Assembly (NCBI RefSeq): GCF_002355855.1
Contig: NZ_AP017655.1
Coordinates: forward strand, 1,736,001-1,800,000
Direction of reading: 5' to 3'
From: Sphingobium cloacae
Lineage (GTDB): Bacteria > Pseudomonadota > Alphaproteobacteria > Sphingomonadales > Sphingomonadaceae
Length of the DNA stretch: 64,000 nucleotides
Part shown: positions 19,449-27,827 of the stretch, in pieces
How the letters are laid out: each line of letters begins with the position of its first letter
Numbering within the stretch: the first letter of the stretch is position 1
Made by a program: the position numbers and the translations under genes
The notes under the pieces: model-generated
What the model was told of the DNA's origin: nothing
What the model saw: the letters and a program-made list of their open reading frames with translations, nothing else
The model's database searches: none

Positions 19449-19993
19449 AGATAGTCGGGCTGGCTGATTTCCACCGCGCCCAATGAGCGCAGATGGTTTG
19501 TCATGAACTGGCAGTCGAGCAGCGTGAAGCCGCCGAATCGCAGCCGCGCCACCAGCCAGGCCAGCGCGACCTTCGACGCGTCGGTGCGGCGGGACACCAT
19601 GCTCTCGCCGAAGAAGGCGCGGCCCAGCGCCACGCCATAGAGGCCGCCGACCAGTTCCTCCCCTTCCCACAATTCGACCGAATGGGCGAAGCGCAGGTCG
19701 TGGAGATGGCGATAGGCCTGCTCGATGGGGCCGTTGATCCATGTCGTCGGGCGGTCCTCGGCGGCCTCGGCGCAAAGGGCCACGATGGCGGGAAAGGCGC
19801 GGTTGGCGGTGACGCGGAACCGCTCGCTGCGGATGGTCTTGGCGAGCGAGCGCGACAGGTGGAAGGCGCGGAGCGGCAGGATCGCCCGCCTCTTCGGTTC
19901 GACCCAGTAAATGTCCTGCGCGTGGCGGTCGTCCGACATGGGGAAGACGCCAAGGGCATAGGCCTGCAACAACAGCAAGGGATCGATCGTCAT
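19235..19993 (-). CDS. aat: Leucyl/phenylalanyl-tRNA-protein transferase
   Basis: N-end rule enzyme that adds Leu/Phe to proteins with N-terminal Arg/Lys for ClpAP degradation. 252 residues from MTIDPLLLL (ATG 19993); an upstream in-frame extension is not conserved-looking. Core signatures: AYALGVFPMSDD, YWVEPKRRAILPL, TWINGPIEQAYRHLHDLRFAHSVELWEGEELVGGLYGVALGRAFFGESMVSR, LLDCQFMTNHLRSLGA. The catalytic core ends near residue 190. The remaining 60 residues run through the opposite DUF2155 gene and end LLTQTS, a tail familiar from alphaproteobacterial Aat. Confidence 0.94.
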   Translation of the reverse strand: MTIDPLLLLQAYALGVFPMSDDRHAQDIYWVEPKRRAILPLRAFHLSRSLAKTIRSERFRVTANRAFPAIVALCAEAAEDRPTTWINGPIEQAYRHLHDLRFAHSVELWEGEELVGGLYGVALGRAFFGESMVSRRTDASKVALAWLVARLRFGGFTLLDCQFMTNHLRSLGAVEISQPDYLQLLGEAVADVPFGAGRAVLSAGSGAAAELAFDPLSGARGAGAEGSPFAPALTVSGPVSGHSIAQLLTQTS

Positions 19994-20108
19994 TGCCCCC
20001 GGATTAGCAGAGCTTGGGGCGAAACCATGAACGAAATAGCGAAGGGAAAGGGTTTTTCGGCCAGGATAGGAGATGTGGAAATGGGATATCAGCATAAGGT
20101 ATTGATAT

Positions 20109-20522
20109 ATGATGGTTTATGGAAAATTTCCGCTTTCCGCCTTCCTGCTGGCGATGATGGCCGCTCCCGTCTCCGCGCGGGGTGAGGCGGCTGTCCCTCC
20201 CGCGACGGCGCAGGACGAGGCGGCGGCGTGGACGGGGCATTATTATTTGCAGGGCGTGATGGAGACGGGATCGGAAATGCTGCTGCGGCCCGACGGGCGG
20301 TTCCAATGGTATCTGGTGGTGGGATCGCTCGACCTGTTCGCGGAGGGGCGGTGGGAGGCCCGGGACGGCTCCGTCGTCCTGACGTCCGAGCCGAGCGAGG
20401 ACGTGCCCAAGCCGGCGTTCGGGACGATGGTGCTGCGGCAGGAGGAAGGGCGGCTGATTCCCGGCGAGAAGTTGGGCGGCGCTTATGTGCGGCCGGAGCG
20501 GGATGGCGATCAAGGGCGATAA
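20109..20522 (+). CDS. Exported hypothetical protein
   Basis: 137 residues. Signal peptide (KFPLSAFLLAMMAAPVSARG, cleavage near 24). The mature part is a small, probably beta-rich domain (WTGHYYLQGVMETGSEMLLRPDGRFQWYLVVGSLDLFAEGRWEARDGSVVLTS), recalling lipocalin-like or META-type folds, in which a sequence such as DGRFQW...G.W....V.L describes binding-barrel strands. No named family assigned. The start is ATG 20109 or 20112. It is divergent from aat. Confidence 0.7.
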   Translation: MMVYGKFPLSAFLLAMMAAPVSARGEAAVPPATAQDEAAAWTGHYYLQGVMETGSEMLLRPDGRFQWYLVVGSLDLFAEGRWEARDGSVVLTSEPSEDVPKPAFGTMVLRQEEGRLIPGEKLGGAYVRPERDGDQGR

Positions 20523-20636
20523 TGCGGGATGTGAGGTGCAGAGAAGCCTTCGACTTCGCCCAGGCGCGCCCCCTTCGACAAGCGCAGGGCGAACGGAGGT
20601 GGGTGTCTGGTATCTCACTCGAAAATGGAAGGGCCA

Positions 20637-20704
20637 TGTTCCCGCGAAGGCAGGGAGCCGGATCGAACGGCGGAACCATGCTCCCGCCTTCGCAAGGAGC
20701 ATGG
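20637..20704. repeat. Intergenic palindromes before the dipeptidase gene
   Basis: CCATGCTCC (20676-20684) pairs with GGAGCATGG (20696-20704), a perfect 9-bp stem with an 11-nt loop. A related half, TTCCCGCGAAGGCAGGGA, lies at about 20638-20655. The CCCGCGAAGGC/GCCTTCGC core recurs at 27050-27073, so this is a dispersed intergenic repeat. The 253 bp between the flanking genes hold no convincing ORF. Confidence 0.6.
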
Positions 20705-20775
20705 TAGGTGAGGAAAGCAAACCACCCCCAAAGCCCCCTCTTGGCGCGCCGGGGCGCAGACGCCATAGTCGCGCG

Positions 20776-22074
20776 ATGAAGAACCTTCGCCTCGCGGCAT
20801 TGCCGCTGCTGCTCGCCGCCGCCCTGCCCTTTTCGCCGGCGCGGGCCGAGTCCGATCCCCATGCGGCGCGGATCGCCCGGATACTCAAGACAACGCCGCT
20901 GATCGACGGGCATAATGACTGGCCGGAAGCCCTGGCCGACAAGGCGGGCGACGGGCGCTGGTCGATGGACCTCAACCGGCTCGATCCCCAAATCTATCAT
21001 ACCGACATCGAAAGGCTGCGCGCGGGCGGGATCGGGGGGCAGTTCTGGTCCGTCTGGGTGTCGGCGGAAAAGCCGGGGCTGCAACAGGTGAAGGACACGC
21101 TGGAGCAGATCGAGTTCGTCCACAGCCTCGCGCGGCGCTATCCGGGACAGTTCCGGATCGTCTCCACGGCGGCGGAGGTGCGCGCGGCGCACAAGGCGGG
21201 ACGGATCGCCTCCCTGATCGGGGTCGAGGGCGGCGGCCAGATCGACGGGAGCCTGGCGGTGCTGCGCGCCTATCGCGACCTGGGGGCGAGCTATCTGACG
21301 CTCACCCATTCGAAGACGATCGAATGGGCGGACAGCGCGACGGACGATCCGAAGCATGACGGCCTCACCCCCTTCGGCGAGGCGGTGGTGCGGGAACTCA
21401 ACCGGCTGGGGATGCTGGCCGACCTCAGCCATGTGAGCGAGGCGACGATGCGGGACGCGCTGCGGGCGAGCCGCGCGCCGGTGATCTTCTCCCACTCCAA
21501 TGCGCGGGCGCTGTGCGATACGCCGCGCAACGTGTCGGACGCGGTGCTGGCGGAGGTGGCGAGGAATGGCGGCGTGGTGATGGTGAACTTCGCCGCGCAA
21601 TATGTGTCGGAAGCGCGGCGCGTGTGGAACGCGGATCGCGCCGCCGAGATCGCGCGCAACAATGCGCCGCCCTTCGGCGGGCTGCATGTCGGCGATCCCG
21701 AAGCGGCGAAGCGGGCGCTGGCGGCGTGGGAGAAGGCGCATCCCGAGCCGGTGACGACCATCGGGCAGGTCGCCGATCATGTCGAGCATATCGCCCGGGT
21801 GGCGGGCGTCGATCATGTGGGGATCGGCAGCGACTTCGACGGGGTGGGCGCCCTGCCGCAGGGACTGGGCGGGGTGGACCGCTACCCGGCGCTGCTGGCG
21901 GAACTGATGCGGCGGGGATGGAGCGACGGGGACATCGCGAAACTCGCGGGCGGCAATGTGCTGCGGGTGATGGCGGCGGCGGAGAAGGTCGCGACGGAGT
22001 TGAAGGGGGAGCCGGAGGGGAACGGGCCGGAGGGGAACGGGACGGCGGAAGGGATGGATCGGGGGAGGAAGTGA
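20776..22074 (+). CDS. Membrane dipeptidase (peptidase M19)
   Basis: Renal-dipeptidase-type zinc peptidase, 432 residues from ATG 20776. Signal peptide (MKNLRLAALPLLLAAALPFSPARA) sends it to the periplasm. Zinc and active-site motifs are all visible: IDGHND, LIGVEGGGQIDG (bridging Glu), LADLSHVSEATM, IFSHSNARALC and HVGIGSDFDG. It cleaves dipeptides, including D-amino acid types. The last 15 residues are Gly/Glu repeats (EGNGPEGNGT). An upstream in-frame extension through a repeat was excluded. Confidence 0.93.
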   Translation: MKNLRLAALPLLLAAALPFSPARAESDPHAARIARILKTTPLIDGHNDWPEALADKAGDGRWSMDLNRLDPQIYHTDIERLRAGGIGGQFWSVWVSAEKPGLQQVKDTLEQIEFVHSLARRYPGQFRIVSTAAEVRAAHKAGRIASLIGVEGGGQIDGSLAVLRAYRDLGASYLTLTHSKTIEWADSATDDPKHDGLTPFGEAVVRELNRLGMLADLSHVSEATMRDALRASRAPVIFSHSNARALCDTPRNVSDAVLAEVARNGGVVMVNFAAQYVSEARRVWNADRAAEIARNNAPPFGGLHVGDPEAAKRALAAWEKAHPEPVTTIGQVADHVEHIARVAGVDHVGIGSDFDGVGALPQGLGGVDRYPALLAELMRRGWSDGDIAKLAGGNVLRVMAAAEKVATELKGEPEGNGPEGNGTAEGMDRGRK

Positions 22075-22077
22075 GAA

Positions 22078-22099
22078 GAAGGGCGGTTTGCGGCCCTTC
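22078..22099 (+). terminator. Short hairpin after the dipeptidase gene
   Basis: GAAGGGC-GGTTTGCG-GCCCTTC, a 7-bp perfect stem starting 3 bp past the stop codon, with no long T tail. A weak intrinsic terminator or an RNA-stability hairpin. Confidence 0.4.
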
Positions 22100-22196
22100 C
22101 GATTTGTGGCAATGCCGTGGGATGGCGGGCGGGCGAACGCTCCCCCCCCTGGGTGCGCGATCGATCGCGCGGGCTCTTGAAAAAAGGAAACGCAGG

Positions 22197-23180
22197 GTGA
22201 CGGGAAACAGTTGGGAACGGGTGCCGATAGATCCGCAGAGCGTCGACGCGCCACTTTCCCAATCCGCCATCTTCCTCGTGCTGCGCGTCGCGGACGGCCC
22301 GGATGCCCTCGCCACGGTCTGCTCCGTGCTGGGCGGATTGGACGATCTGGTCAAGACGGTCGGCTTTCGCGACCTGTCCGCCCGGCTTTCCTGCATCGCG
22401 GGCATCGGCAGCGACCTGTGGGACCGCCTCCATCCGGGTGGCAAGCCGCGCGAACTGAAGCCCTTCGCGCCGATCAAGGGGACGGCGCATGACGCGCCGT
22501 CGACGCCGGGCGACCTGCTGTTCCACATCCGGGCCGAACGCGCGGACCTGTGTTTCGAGTTCGAGCGCCTTTTGCTGGCGGCGCTCGATACGGCCGTGGA
22601 GATGATCGACGAGGTGACGGGGTTCCGCTATTTCGACGCCCGCGACCTGCTGGGTTTCGTCGACGGAACCGCCAACCCGGCCGGTCCCGACCTGTCCGCC
22701 TCCGCGCTGGTCGGCGATGAGGACGGGGATTTCGCGGGCGGCAGCTATATCGTTGTCCAGAAATATCTGCACGACATGGCGGCATGGGGGCGCGTGCCTA
22801 CCCCCTTGCAGGAAGAGATCATCGGCCGGACGAAGATCGACAATGTCGAGATCGACGACGATGCCGCCCCGCGCAAGTCGCACAAATCGCTGGCGACCAT
22901 CGTCGACGAACAAGGCGTGGAGCATGACATACTGCGCGACAACATGCCCTTCGGCCGCGCCGGCCATGGCGAGTTCGGAACCTATTTCATCGGCTATTCC
23001 CGCTATTTGTGGGTGATCGAGAAGATGCTGGAGCGGATGTATGTCGGCGATCCGGCCGGGGCCTATGACCGGCTGCTCGATTTTTCGACGCCGCGGACCG
23101 GCACGACATTCTTCGCCCCGCCCCGCCCCATGCTGGAGGCCATAGCGCAGGGCACGGCAGGCGCCCCGGCCGCCGGCTGA
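22197..23180 (+). CDS. DyP-type peroxidase
   Basis: 327 residues from GTG 22197, chosen because AAAAAGGAAA precedes it and the family N-terminus (QSVDAPLSQSAIFLVL) begins here. Dye-decolourising heme peroxidase. Motifs: LLGFVDGTANP (GxxDG with catalytic Asp156); proximal heme His243 in VEHDILRDNMPFG; GEFGTYFIGYSRYLWVIEKML. No Tat or Sec signal, so cytoplasmic, and no encapsulin gene is adjacent although some DyPs are encapsulin cargo. Physiological substrate unknown. Confidence 0.93.
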   Translation: MTGNSWERVPIDPQSVDAPLSQSAIFLVLRVADGPDALATVCSVLGGLDDLVKTVGFRDLSARLSCIAGIGSDLWDRLHPGGKPRELKPFAPIKGTAHDAPSTPGDLLFHIRAERADLCFEFERLLLAALDTAVEMIDEVTGFRYFDARDLLGFVDGTANPAGPDLSASALVGDEDGDFAGGSYIVVQKYLHDMAAWGRVPTPLQEEIIGRTKIDNVEIDDDAAPRKSHKSLATIVDEQGVEHDILRDNMPFGRAGHGEFGTYFIGYSRYLWVIEKMLERMYVGDPAGAYDRLLDFSTPRTGTTFFAPPRPMLEAIAQGTAGAPAAG

Positions 23181-23326
23181 CGACCCGCGCCTCATTCGGA
23201 TCGGCGTGGATTTCCCGCCCCGGAAGAGCGCCCGGCGAAGGCATGGCTGCCGGCCTGTTCGTGGACCGGCTTGCCCTGGCCCGCGCCGCCTTCGATGCGG
23301 AGCGGGCGGGAGCGGCATCCCCTGGG

Positions 23327-23365
23327 AAAAAGGCCGCGGCTTCCTTCGAAGCCACGGCCTTTTTT
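23327..23365 (-). terminator. Terminator of the rpsM-rpsK-rpoA-rplQ operon
   Basis: AAAAAGGCCG..GGCTT-CCTTCG-AAGCC..CGGCCTTTTTT: a long stem with one mismatch, a CUUCGG-like loop and A/T runs on both sides. It could stop rplQ transcripts from the right and DyP transcripts from the left. Confidence 0.88.
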
Positions 23366-23400
23366 CACGCTAGCTCATGCCGCCCGGAAGCGGCCTGATC

Positions 23401-23826
23401 TTATGCGGCTTCCAGTTCGTCCGCGTCGGCGTTCTGGACCGGGCCGGAATCCTGCCCCTTGGCGTCGATGTCGCGGTCCACCAGTTCGATGATCGCGATC
23501 GGCGCGGCGTCCGACGCGCGGATGCCGGCCTTGATGACGCGGGTGTAGCCGCCGTTGCGGTCCTTGTAGCGCTCGGCCAGGACTTCGAACAGCTTGGTGA
23601 GCTGCGCGTCGTCCTGAAGACGGGCATGGGCCAGACGGCGGTTCGACAGGCCGCCCTTCTTGGCGAGGGTGATCAGCTTTTCGACGTAGGGACGCAGTTC
23701 CTTCGCCTTGGGCGTGGTCGTCAGGATCTGCTCATGCTTGATGAGCGAGGCCGCGAGGTTGCGGAGCAGCGAGTTGCGATGCCCGGCGCTGCGCTGCAGC
23801 TTGCGATGACCGACCTTGTGACGCAT
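23401..23826 (-). CDS. rplQ: 50S ribosomal protein L17
   Basis: 141 residues. The N-terminus [25 protein letters not shown] is the invariant L17 start, followed by [28 protein letters not shown] and [30 protein letters not shown]. The acidic C-terminal tail ([11 protein letters not shown]) is slightly longer than the minimal protein. Last gene of the rpsM operon; a strong terminator follows. Confidence 0.98.
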   Translation of the reverse strand: MRHKVGHRKLQRSAGHRNSLLRNLAASLIKHEQILTTTPKAKELRPYVEKLITLAKKGGLSNRRLAHARLQDDAQLTKLFEVLAERYKDRNGGYTRVIKAGIRASDAAPIAIIELVDRDIDAKGQDSGPVQNADADELEAA

Positions 23827-23965
23827 GTCTTCTTCCTTCGTTCGTTAAGGGGCCGTTTCAGGTACCCCAGACCAGGCGACCGTTGAGGTCGTCGCCCATC
23901 CACCTTCTTCCGTTCGGTTCCAGCCAGTCGTTCCCGACTTCGCTCGAACCGAACGGGGATCGGGT

Positions 23966-25027
23966 TCAGCCCAGCAGCTCCTGTTCGAGCTTCTTGGCCA
24001 TTTCCTCGATATTTTCCGGCGGCCAGCCGGGGATGTCCATGCCCAGGCGCAGGCCCATGGACGACAGCACTTCCTTGATCTCGTTCAGCGACTTGCGGCC
24101 GAAATTGGGGGTGCGCAGCATCTCGGCCTCGGTCTTCTGGACCAGATCGCCGATATAGATGATGTTGTCGTTCTTGAGGCAGTTGGCCGAGCGGACCGAC
24201 AGTTCCAGTTCGTCCACCTTCTTGAGGAGGTAGCGGTTGATCTGGTTCGCGTCGCTTTCGCCCTCGCCCGACGAGGAAGCGGCAGAGCCGGCAGCCGGAG
24301 CGGCGGCGGGCAGCGCGTCCTCGAAATGGACGAAGAGCTGGAGCTGGTCCTGAAGGATGCGGGCGGCATAGGCCACCGCGTCCTCGGGCGTCACCGTGCC
24401 GTCGGTTTCGAGCGTCAGCGACAGCTTGTCATAGTCCAGTTCCTGGCCGACGCGGGTGTTGTCCACCTTGTAGGCGACCTGGCGGACGGGCGAATAGAGC
24501 GCGTCGACCGGGATCAGGCCGATCGGTGCATCGGCCGGGCGGTTGGCGACGGCGGGGACATAGCCCTTGCCGACGTCGGCGGTCAGTTCCATGTTCAGCG
24601 TCGCGCCCTGATCGAGATGGCAGATCACCAGATCGGGGTTCATCACTTCGATGTCGCCCACGACCGCGATGTCGCCCGCCTTCACTTCGGCCGGGCCGGT
24701 GGCGGAAAGCTGGAGCCGCTTGGGACCGTCGCCTTCCATCTTCAGCGCGATCTGCTTCACGTTCAGGACGATGTCCGTCACGTCTTCGCGCACGCCCGCG
24801 AGCGAGGAAAATTCGTGCAGGACATTCTCGATCTTGATCGAAGTGACCGCCGCGCCCTGGAGCGAGGAGAGAAGAACCCGCCGCAGCGCGTTGCCGAGCG
24901 TCAGACCGAAGCCGCGCTCCAGCGGTTCGGCGACGAAGGTCGCCTTGCGCTTGCCGTCACCGGAGGTCTTGATCTCCAGCGCGTTGGGCTTCTTCAATTC
25001 CTGCCAGTTCTTCATGTTGACAGTCAT
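23966..25027 (-). CDS. rpoA: RNA polymerase alpha subunit
   Basis: 353 residues from ATG 25027 ([14 protein letters not shown]). N-terminal dimerisation domain with [40 protein letters not shown]; linker rich in Ala/Ser ([20 protein letters not shown], about 255-275); C-terminal domain with [55 protein letters not shown]. The conventional place between rpsK and rplQ is kept. Confidence 0.99.
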   Translation of the reverse strand: MTVNMKNWQELKKPNALEIKTSGDGKRKATFVAEPLERGFGLTLGNALRRVLLSSLQGAAVTSIKIENVLHEFSSLAGVREDVTDIVLNVKQIALKMEGDGPKRLQLSATGPAEVKAGDIAVVGDIEVMNPDLVICHLDQGATLNMELTADVGKGYVPAVANRPADAPIGLIPVDALYSPVRQVAYKVDNTRVGQELDYDKLSLTLETDGTVTPEDAVAYAARILQDQLQLFVHFEDALPAAAPAAGSAASSSGEGESDANQINRYLLKKVDELELSVRSANCLKNDNIIYIGDLVQKTEAEMLRTPNFGRKSLNEIKEVLSSMGLRLGMDIPGWPPENIEEMAKKLEQELLG

Positions 25028-25146
25028 GTAATTCCCCTGGGGATGAGGCCGAAACGCTGGTCCTGGACCCAATCAGGACGTTACGGCCGATGCAAATGGG
25101 CAAGCGGGCAGCGCGTCCGCCGCCCGCCGGTAACCGTCGCGCGCTG

Positions 25147-25536
25147 TTAGACGCGGCGGCGCTTGGACGGACGGACGCCGTTGTGCGGGATCGGCGTGAC
25201 GTCACGGATGGAGGTGATGTGGAAGCCCACGGCCTGCAACGCGCGCAGAGCCGATTCGCGGCCCGAACCGGGGCCCTTCACTTCGACTTCGAGGGTGCGC
25301 ACGCCATGTTCGGCGGCCTTGCGGCCCGCATCCTCGGCGCAGACCTGCGCGGCGTAAGGGGTCGACTTGCGGCTGCCCTTGAAGCCCATCATGCCGGCCG
25401 AGGACCAGGAAATCGCATTGCCCTGCGCGTCGGTGATGGTGACCATGGTGTTGTTGAAGCTGGCGTTGACGTGCGCCACGCCCGCCGAGATGTTCTTGCG
25501 CTCGCGCCGTTTGATGCGCTGGGGTTCGCGTGCCAT
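25147..25536 (-). CDS. rpsK: 30S ribosomal protein S11
   Basis: 129 residues. Signatures [46 protein letters not shown] and [22 protein letters not shown], the invariant S11 C-terminus. Lies between rpsM and rpoA. Confidence 0.99.
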   Translation of the reverse strand: MAREPQRIKRRERKNISAGVAHVNASFNNTMVTITDAQGNAISWSSAGMMGFKGSRKSTPYAAQVCAEDAGRKAAEHGVRTLEVEVKGPGSGRESALRALQAVGFHITSIRDVTPIPHNGVRPSKRRRV

Positions 25537-25642
25537 TTTTTGCTCTTCCTACGAAAATCTGTTGACCTAGGCTGTGCCCAAGGAGGGCTGCCTCCGGCGG
25601 AGTAAGGCTGAAAACAGTCCCCCGGACTGTTTTCCGGGCGCC

Positions 25643-26011
25643 TTACTTCTTCTTGCCGGCGATCGGCTTCGCCTTGCCCTTGCGGGTGCGCGCATTGGTG
25701 TGCGTGCGCTGGCCGCGGACCGGCAGGCCCTTGCGATGACGCAGGCCGCGATAGCAGGCGAGGTCCATCAGGCGCTTGATGTTCATCGCCGTGTCGCGGC
25801 GCAGGTCGCCTTCCACCGTATAGTCGGCGTCGATGGCTTCGCGGATCTGGAGGACTTCGGCGTCCGTCAGGTCCTGAACGCGGCGGCTGTGGTCGATGCC
25901 CAGCTTGGTGGCGATGTCGACGGCGGTCTTGCGGCCGATGCCGTGGATGTAGGTGAGCGCGATGATCACGCGCTTGTTGGTCGGGATGTTGACACCCGCA
26001 ATACGTGCCAT
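25643..26011 (-). CDS. rpsM: 30S ribosomal protein S13
   Basis: 122 residues from ATG 26011 ([15 protein letters not shown]). Signatures: [61 protein letters not shown] and a basic tail. It is the first gene of the operon here. The upstream neighbour is a divergent exported protein gene rather than adk or secY, so the 285-bp gap should hold the operon promoter. Confidence 0.99.
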   Translation of the reverse strand: MARIAGVNIPTNKRVIIALTYIHGIGRKTAVDIATKLGIDHSRRVQDLTDAEVLQIREAIDADYTVEGDLRRDTAMNIKRLMDLACYRGLRHRKGLPVRGQRTHTNARTRKGKAKPIAGKKK

Positions 26012-26296
26012 GGTAATCTGTTCTCCTGCTCCACGGGGCGGTTGGCGCCGTCCCATCTCAAAGCGTCCGGGCCGGAAGCTCCTCTGGCCGAGGAGCGATG
26101 GCCATGTTACACCCCGAGACGCAAAAAAGACGGCCAGTGCTTCTGCACTGCCGCTCACCAGCGTGTCGGGATGCGCGCGCTCTAGCGAGTCGGTCCGGAA
26201 CTGTCAACATCGACCCGTCGCGGCGGGCGCGATGTTCAGCCTTCCGACAGCCTGCCGCCGGTAGGGAACGGCATATCGCAACGGAAGGTCCGGGAC

Positions 26297-26989
26297 ATGA
26301 AGACGAGACGGTGGATGATGGGATCGCTGGCCCTTCTGGCGCTGGTCGGGGCGAGCCTGTCCCCGGCCGAGGCGCGGCCGCGCTATGGTCATGGCGGCTG
26401 GAACCAGGGAGGATGGAATCAGGGAGGATGGGGCCATGGCGGCTGGGGCGGCGACCGCTGGCGGCACCGGCGCGGCAATGGCTTCGGCGTGGGCGACGCG
26501 ATCGGCGTGGCGGCCCTGATCGGCGCGGTGGCGGTCGTGGCGTCCTCCATGTCCAAGGACAGGAAGGCCGCAAGCGCTTCCGGACCCGGCGCGGGACGCG
26601 CCCATGACGGCGACTATGATGACGACGGCGCGCCGCCCGCCGACGGCACGGATTATGGCGCGGACCGGCGGAACGGGGATTTTTCCGACATTGCCGATGC
26701 CAGCGGGGCCGATGCCAGCGGGGCCGACGCCGACCGGCAGGACGACTCGCAGATGTCCGACGCCTGCGCGGTCGCCGCGCGGGACGAAGCGCAGGCGCAG
26801 GGCGGCTATGCCGAGGTGCGCCATATGGACGCGCCCCGCGCCACGAGCGTGGGCTATAATATCGACGGCGATGTCGAGACGCGCGCGAGCTGGAGCGCGA
26901 GCGGCGGCACGACGCGCCGCTTCACCTGCGCGATGCGGGACGGGCGCGTGGCGGAAGTGTATCTGAGCCGGGACGTGGCGAGCCGCTAG
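26297..26989 (+). CDS. Exported Gly/Trp-rich hypothetical protein
   Basis: 230 residues. Signal peptide (RWMMGSLALLALVGASLSPAEA, about 5-26), then WNQGGWNQGGWGHGGWGG repeats, an Arg-rich patch, a hydrophobic stretch IGVAALIGAVAVVASSM (about 71-87), an Asp-rich segment with SGADASGADADRQDD, and a C-terminal domain with a Cys pair (SDACAVAARDEAQAQGG ... RRFTCAMRDGRVAEVYL). No known family recognised. It looks envelope-associated. Divergent from rpsM. Confidence 0.7.
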   Translation: MKTRRWMMGSLALLALVGASLSPAEARPRYGHGGWNQGGWNQGGWGHGGWGGDRWRHRRGNGFGVGDAIGVAALIGAVAVVASSMSKDRKAASASGPGAGRAHDGDYDDDGAPPADGTDYGADRRNGDFSDIADASGADASGADADRQDDSQMSDACAVAARDEAQAQGGYAEVRHMDAPRATSVGYNIDGDVETRASWSASGGTTRRFTCAMRDGRVAEVYLSRDVASR

Positions 26990-27049
26990 GACGGATCGGG
27001 TTTCTTTTCGACATACGCTTGCCTTTGCATCTGTCCTTCAAGCCGGTTC

Positions 27050-27073
27050 GTGCTCCTGCGAAGGCAGGAGCAC
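27050..27073. repeat. Perfect intergenic hairpin repeat
   Basis: GTGCTCCTGC and GCAGGAGCAC form a 10-bp perfect stem around a GAAG loop. Same family as the repeat near 20640-20704. It may end the upstream transcript or simply be a dispersed palindrome. Confidence 0.6.
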
Positions 27074-27138
27074 GGCGCTTAAAGCCGACTCCACGATCGC
27101 CATTCCCTTTTGCCAGCCGCATGATTTAAGAAGCGATC

Positions 27139-27798
27139 ATGCGGCGCTATGATTTTCCCCGGCATCTGTTGGCGATGGGCCTCGCGGCGCTGGCGGGGTT
27201 CATCGACGCGCTGGGCTTCCTGAAGCTGGGCGGGCTGTTCGTGTCCTTCATGAGCGGCAATTCGACGCGGCTGGCGGTCGGCCTTGCCAGCGGGACCAGC
27301 GTGGCGCTGGCCGCGGCGGGGCTGATCGCGGCGTTCGTCGGCGGGGTCATGATCGGCGCGTTGCTGGCGCGGACGGCGGGGCGATGGCGCAAGCAGGCAG
27401 TGCTGGGGCTGGTCACGCTGTTGCTGGGGATCGGCGGGATGCTGACGGCCATGGGCCATGCGGGCGACGGCCTGACGCTGCTGATGGCGGCGGCGATGGG
27501 CGCGGTGAACAATGTGTTCCAGCGCAATGGCGAGGTGAGCATCGGCGTCACCTATATGACCGGCGCGCTGGTGAAGCTGGGCCAGGCGCTGGCGACGGCC
27601 CTGGGCGGAGGCGCGCCTTTCGGCTGGCTGCCCTATCTGCTGCTGTGGCTGGGGCTGGTGTCGGGCGCGGTCGCGGGCGCCGCGCTGTTTCCGGTCATGG
27701 ACCTGGCCGCGCTGTGGATCGCCTGCGCCTTTTGCGCGCTGCTGCTGGGATGGAGCCTGCGGATGGGGCCGCTGCCCGCCGCTTCGCCCTTGGCTTGA
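27139..27798 (+). CDS. DUF1275 (YoaK-family) membrane protein
   Basis: 219 residues with about six membrane helices. The family start LLAMGLAALAGFIDALGFLKLGGLFVSFMSGNSTRLAVGLA is clear, as are AMGAVNNVFQRNGEVSIGVTYMTGALVKLGQAL and the final helix. YoaK proteins are inner-membrane, with unknown transport or chaperone roles. It precedes an MFS exporter gene by 29 bp on the same strand, so the two may be one operon. Confidence 0.9.
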   Translation: MRRYDFPRHLLAMGLAALAGFIDALGFLKLGGLFVSFMSGNSTRLAVGLASGTSVALAAAGLIAAFVGGVMIGALLARTAGRWRKQAVLGLVTLLLGIGGMLTAMGHAGDGLTLLMAAAMGAVNNVFQRNGEVSIGVTYMTGALVKLGQALATALGGGAPFGWLPYLLLWLGLVSGAVAGAALFPVMDLAALWIACAFCALLLGWSLRMGPLPAASPLA

Positions 27799-27827
27799 AG
27801 CCTCGTTCGGCCTAGGAGCCGTCCGCC

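Noticed and set aside
21513..22196. 228-codon upstream extension of the DyP peroxidase frame
   Set aside because: It lies inside the dipeptidase gene in another frame and has biased Gly/Arg composition; GTG 22197 has a ribosome site.
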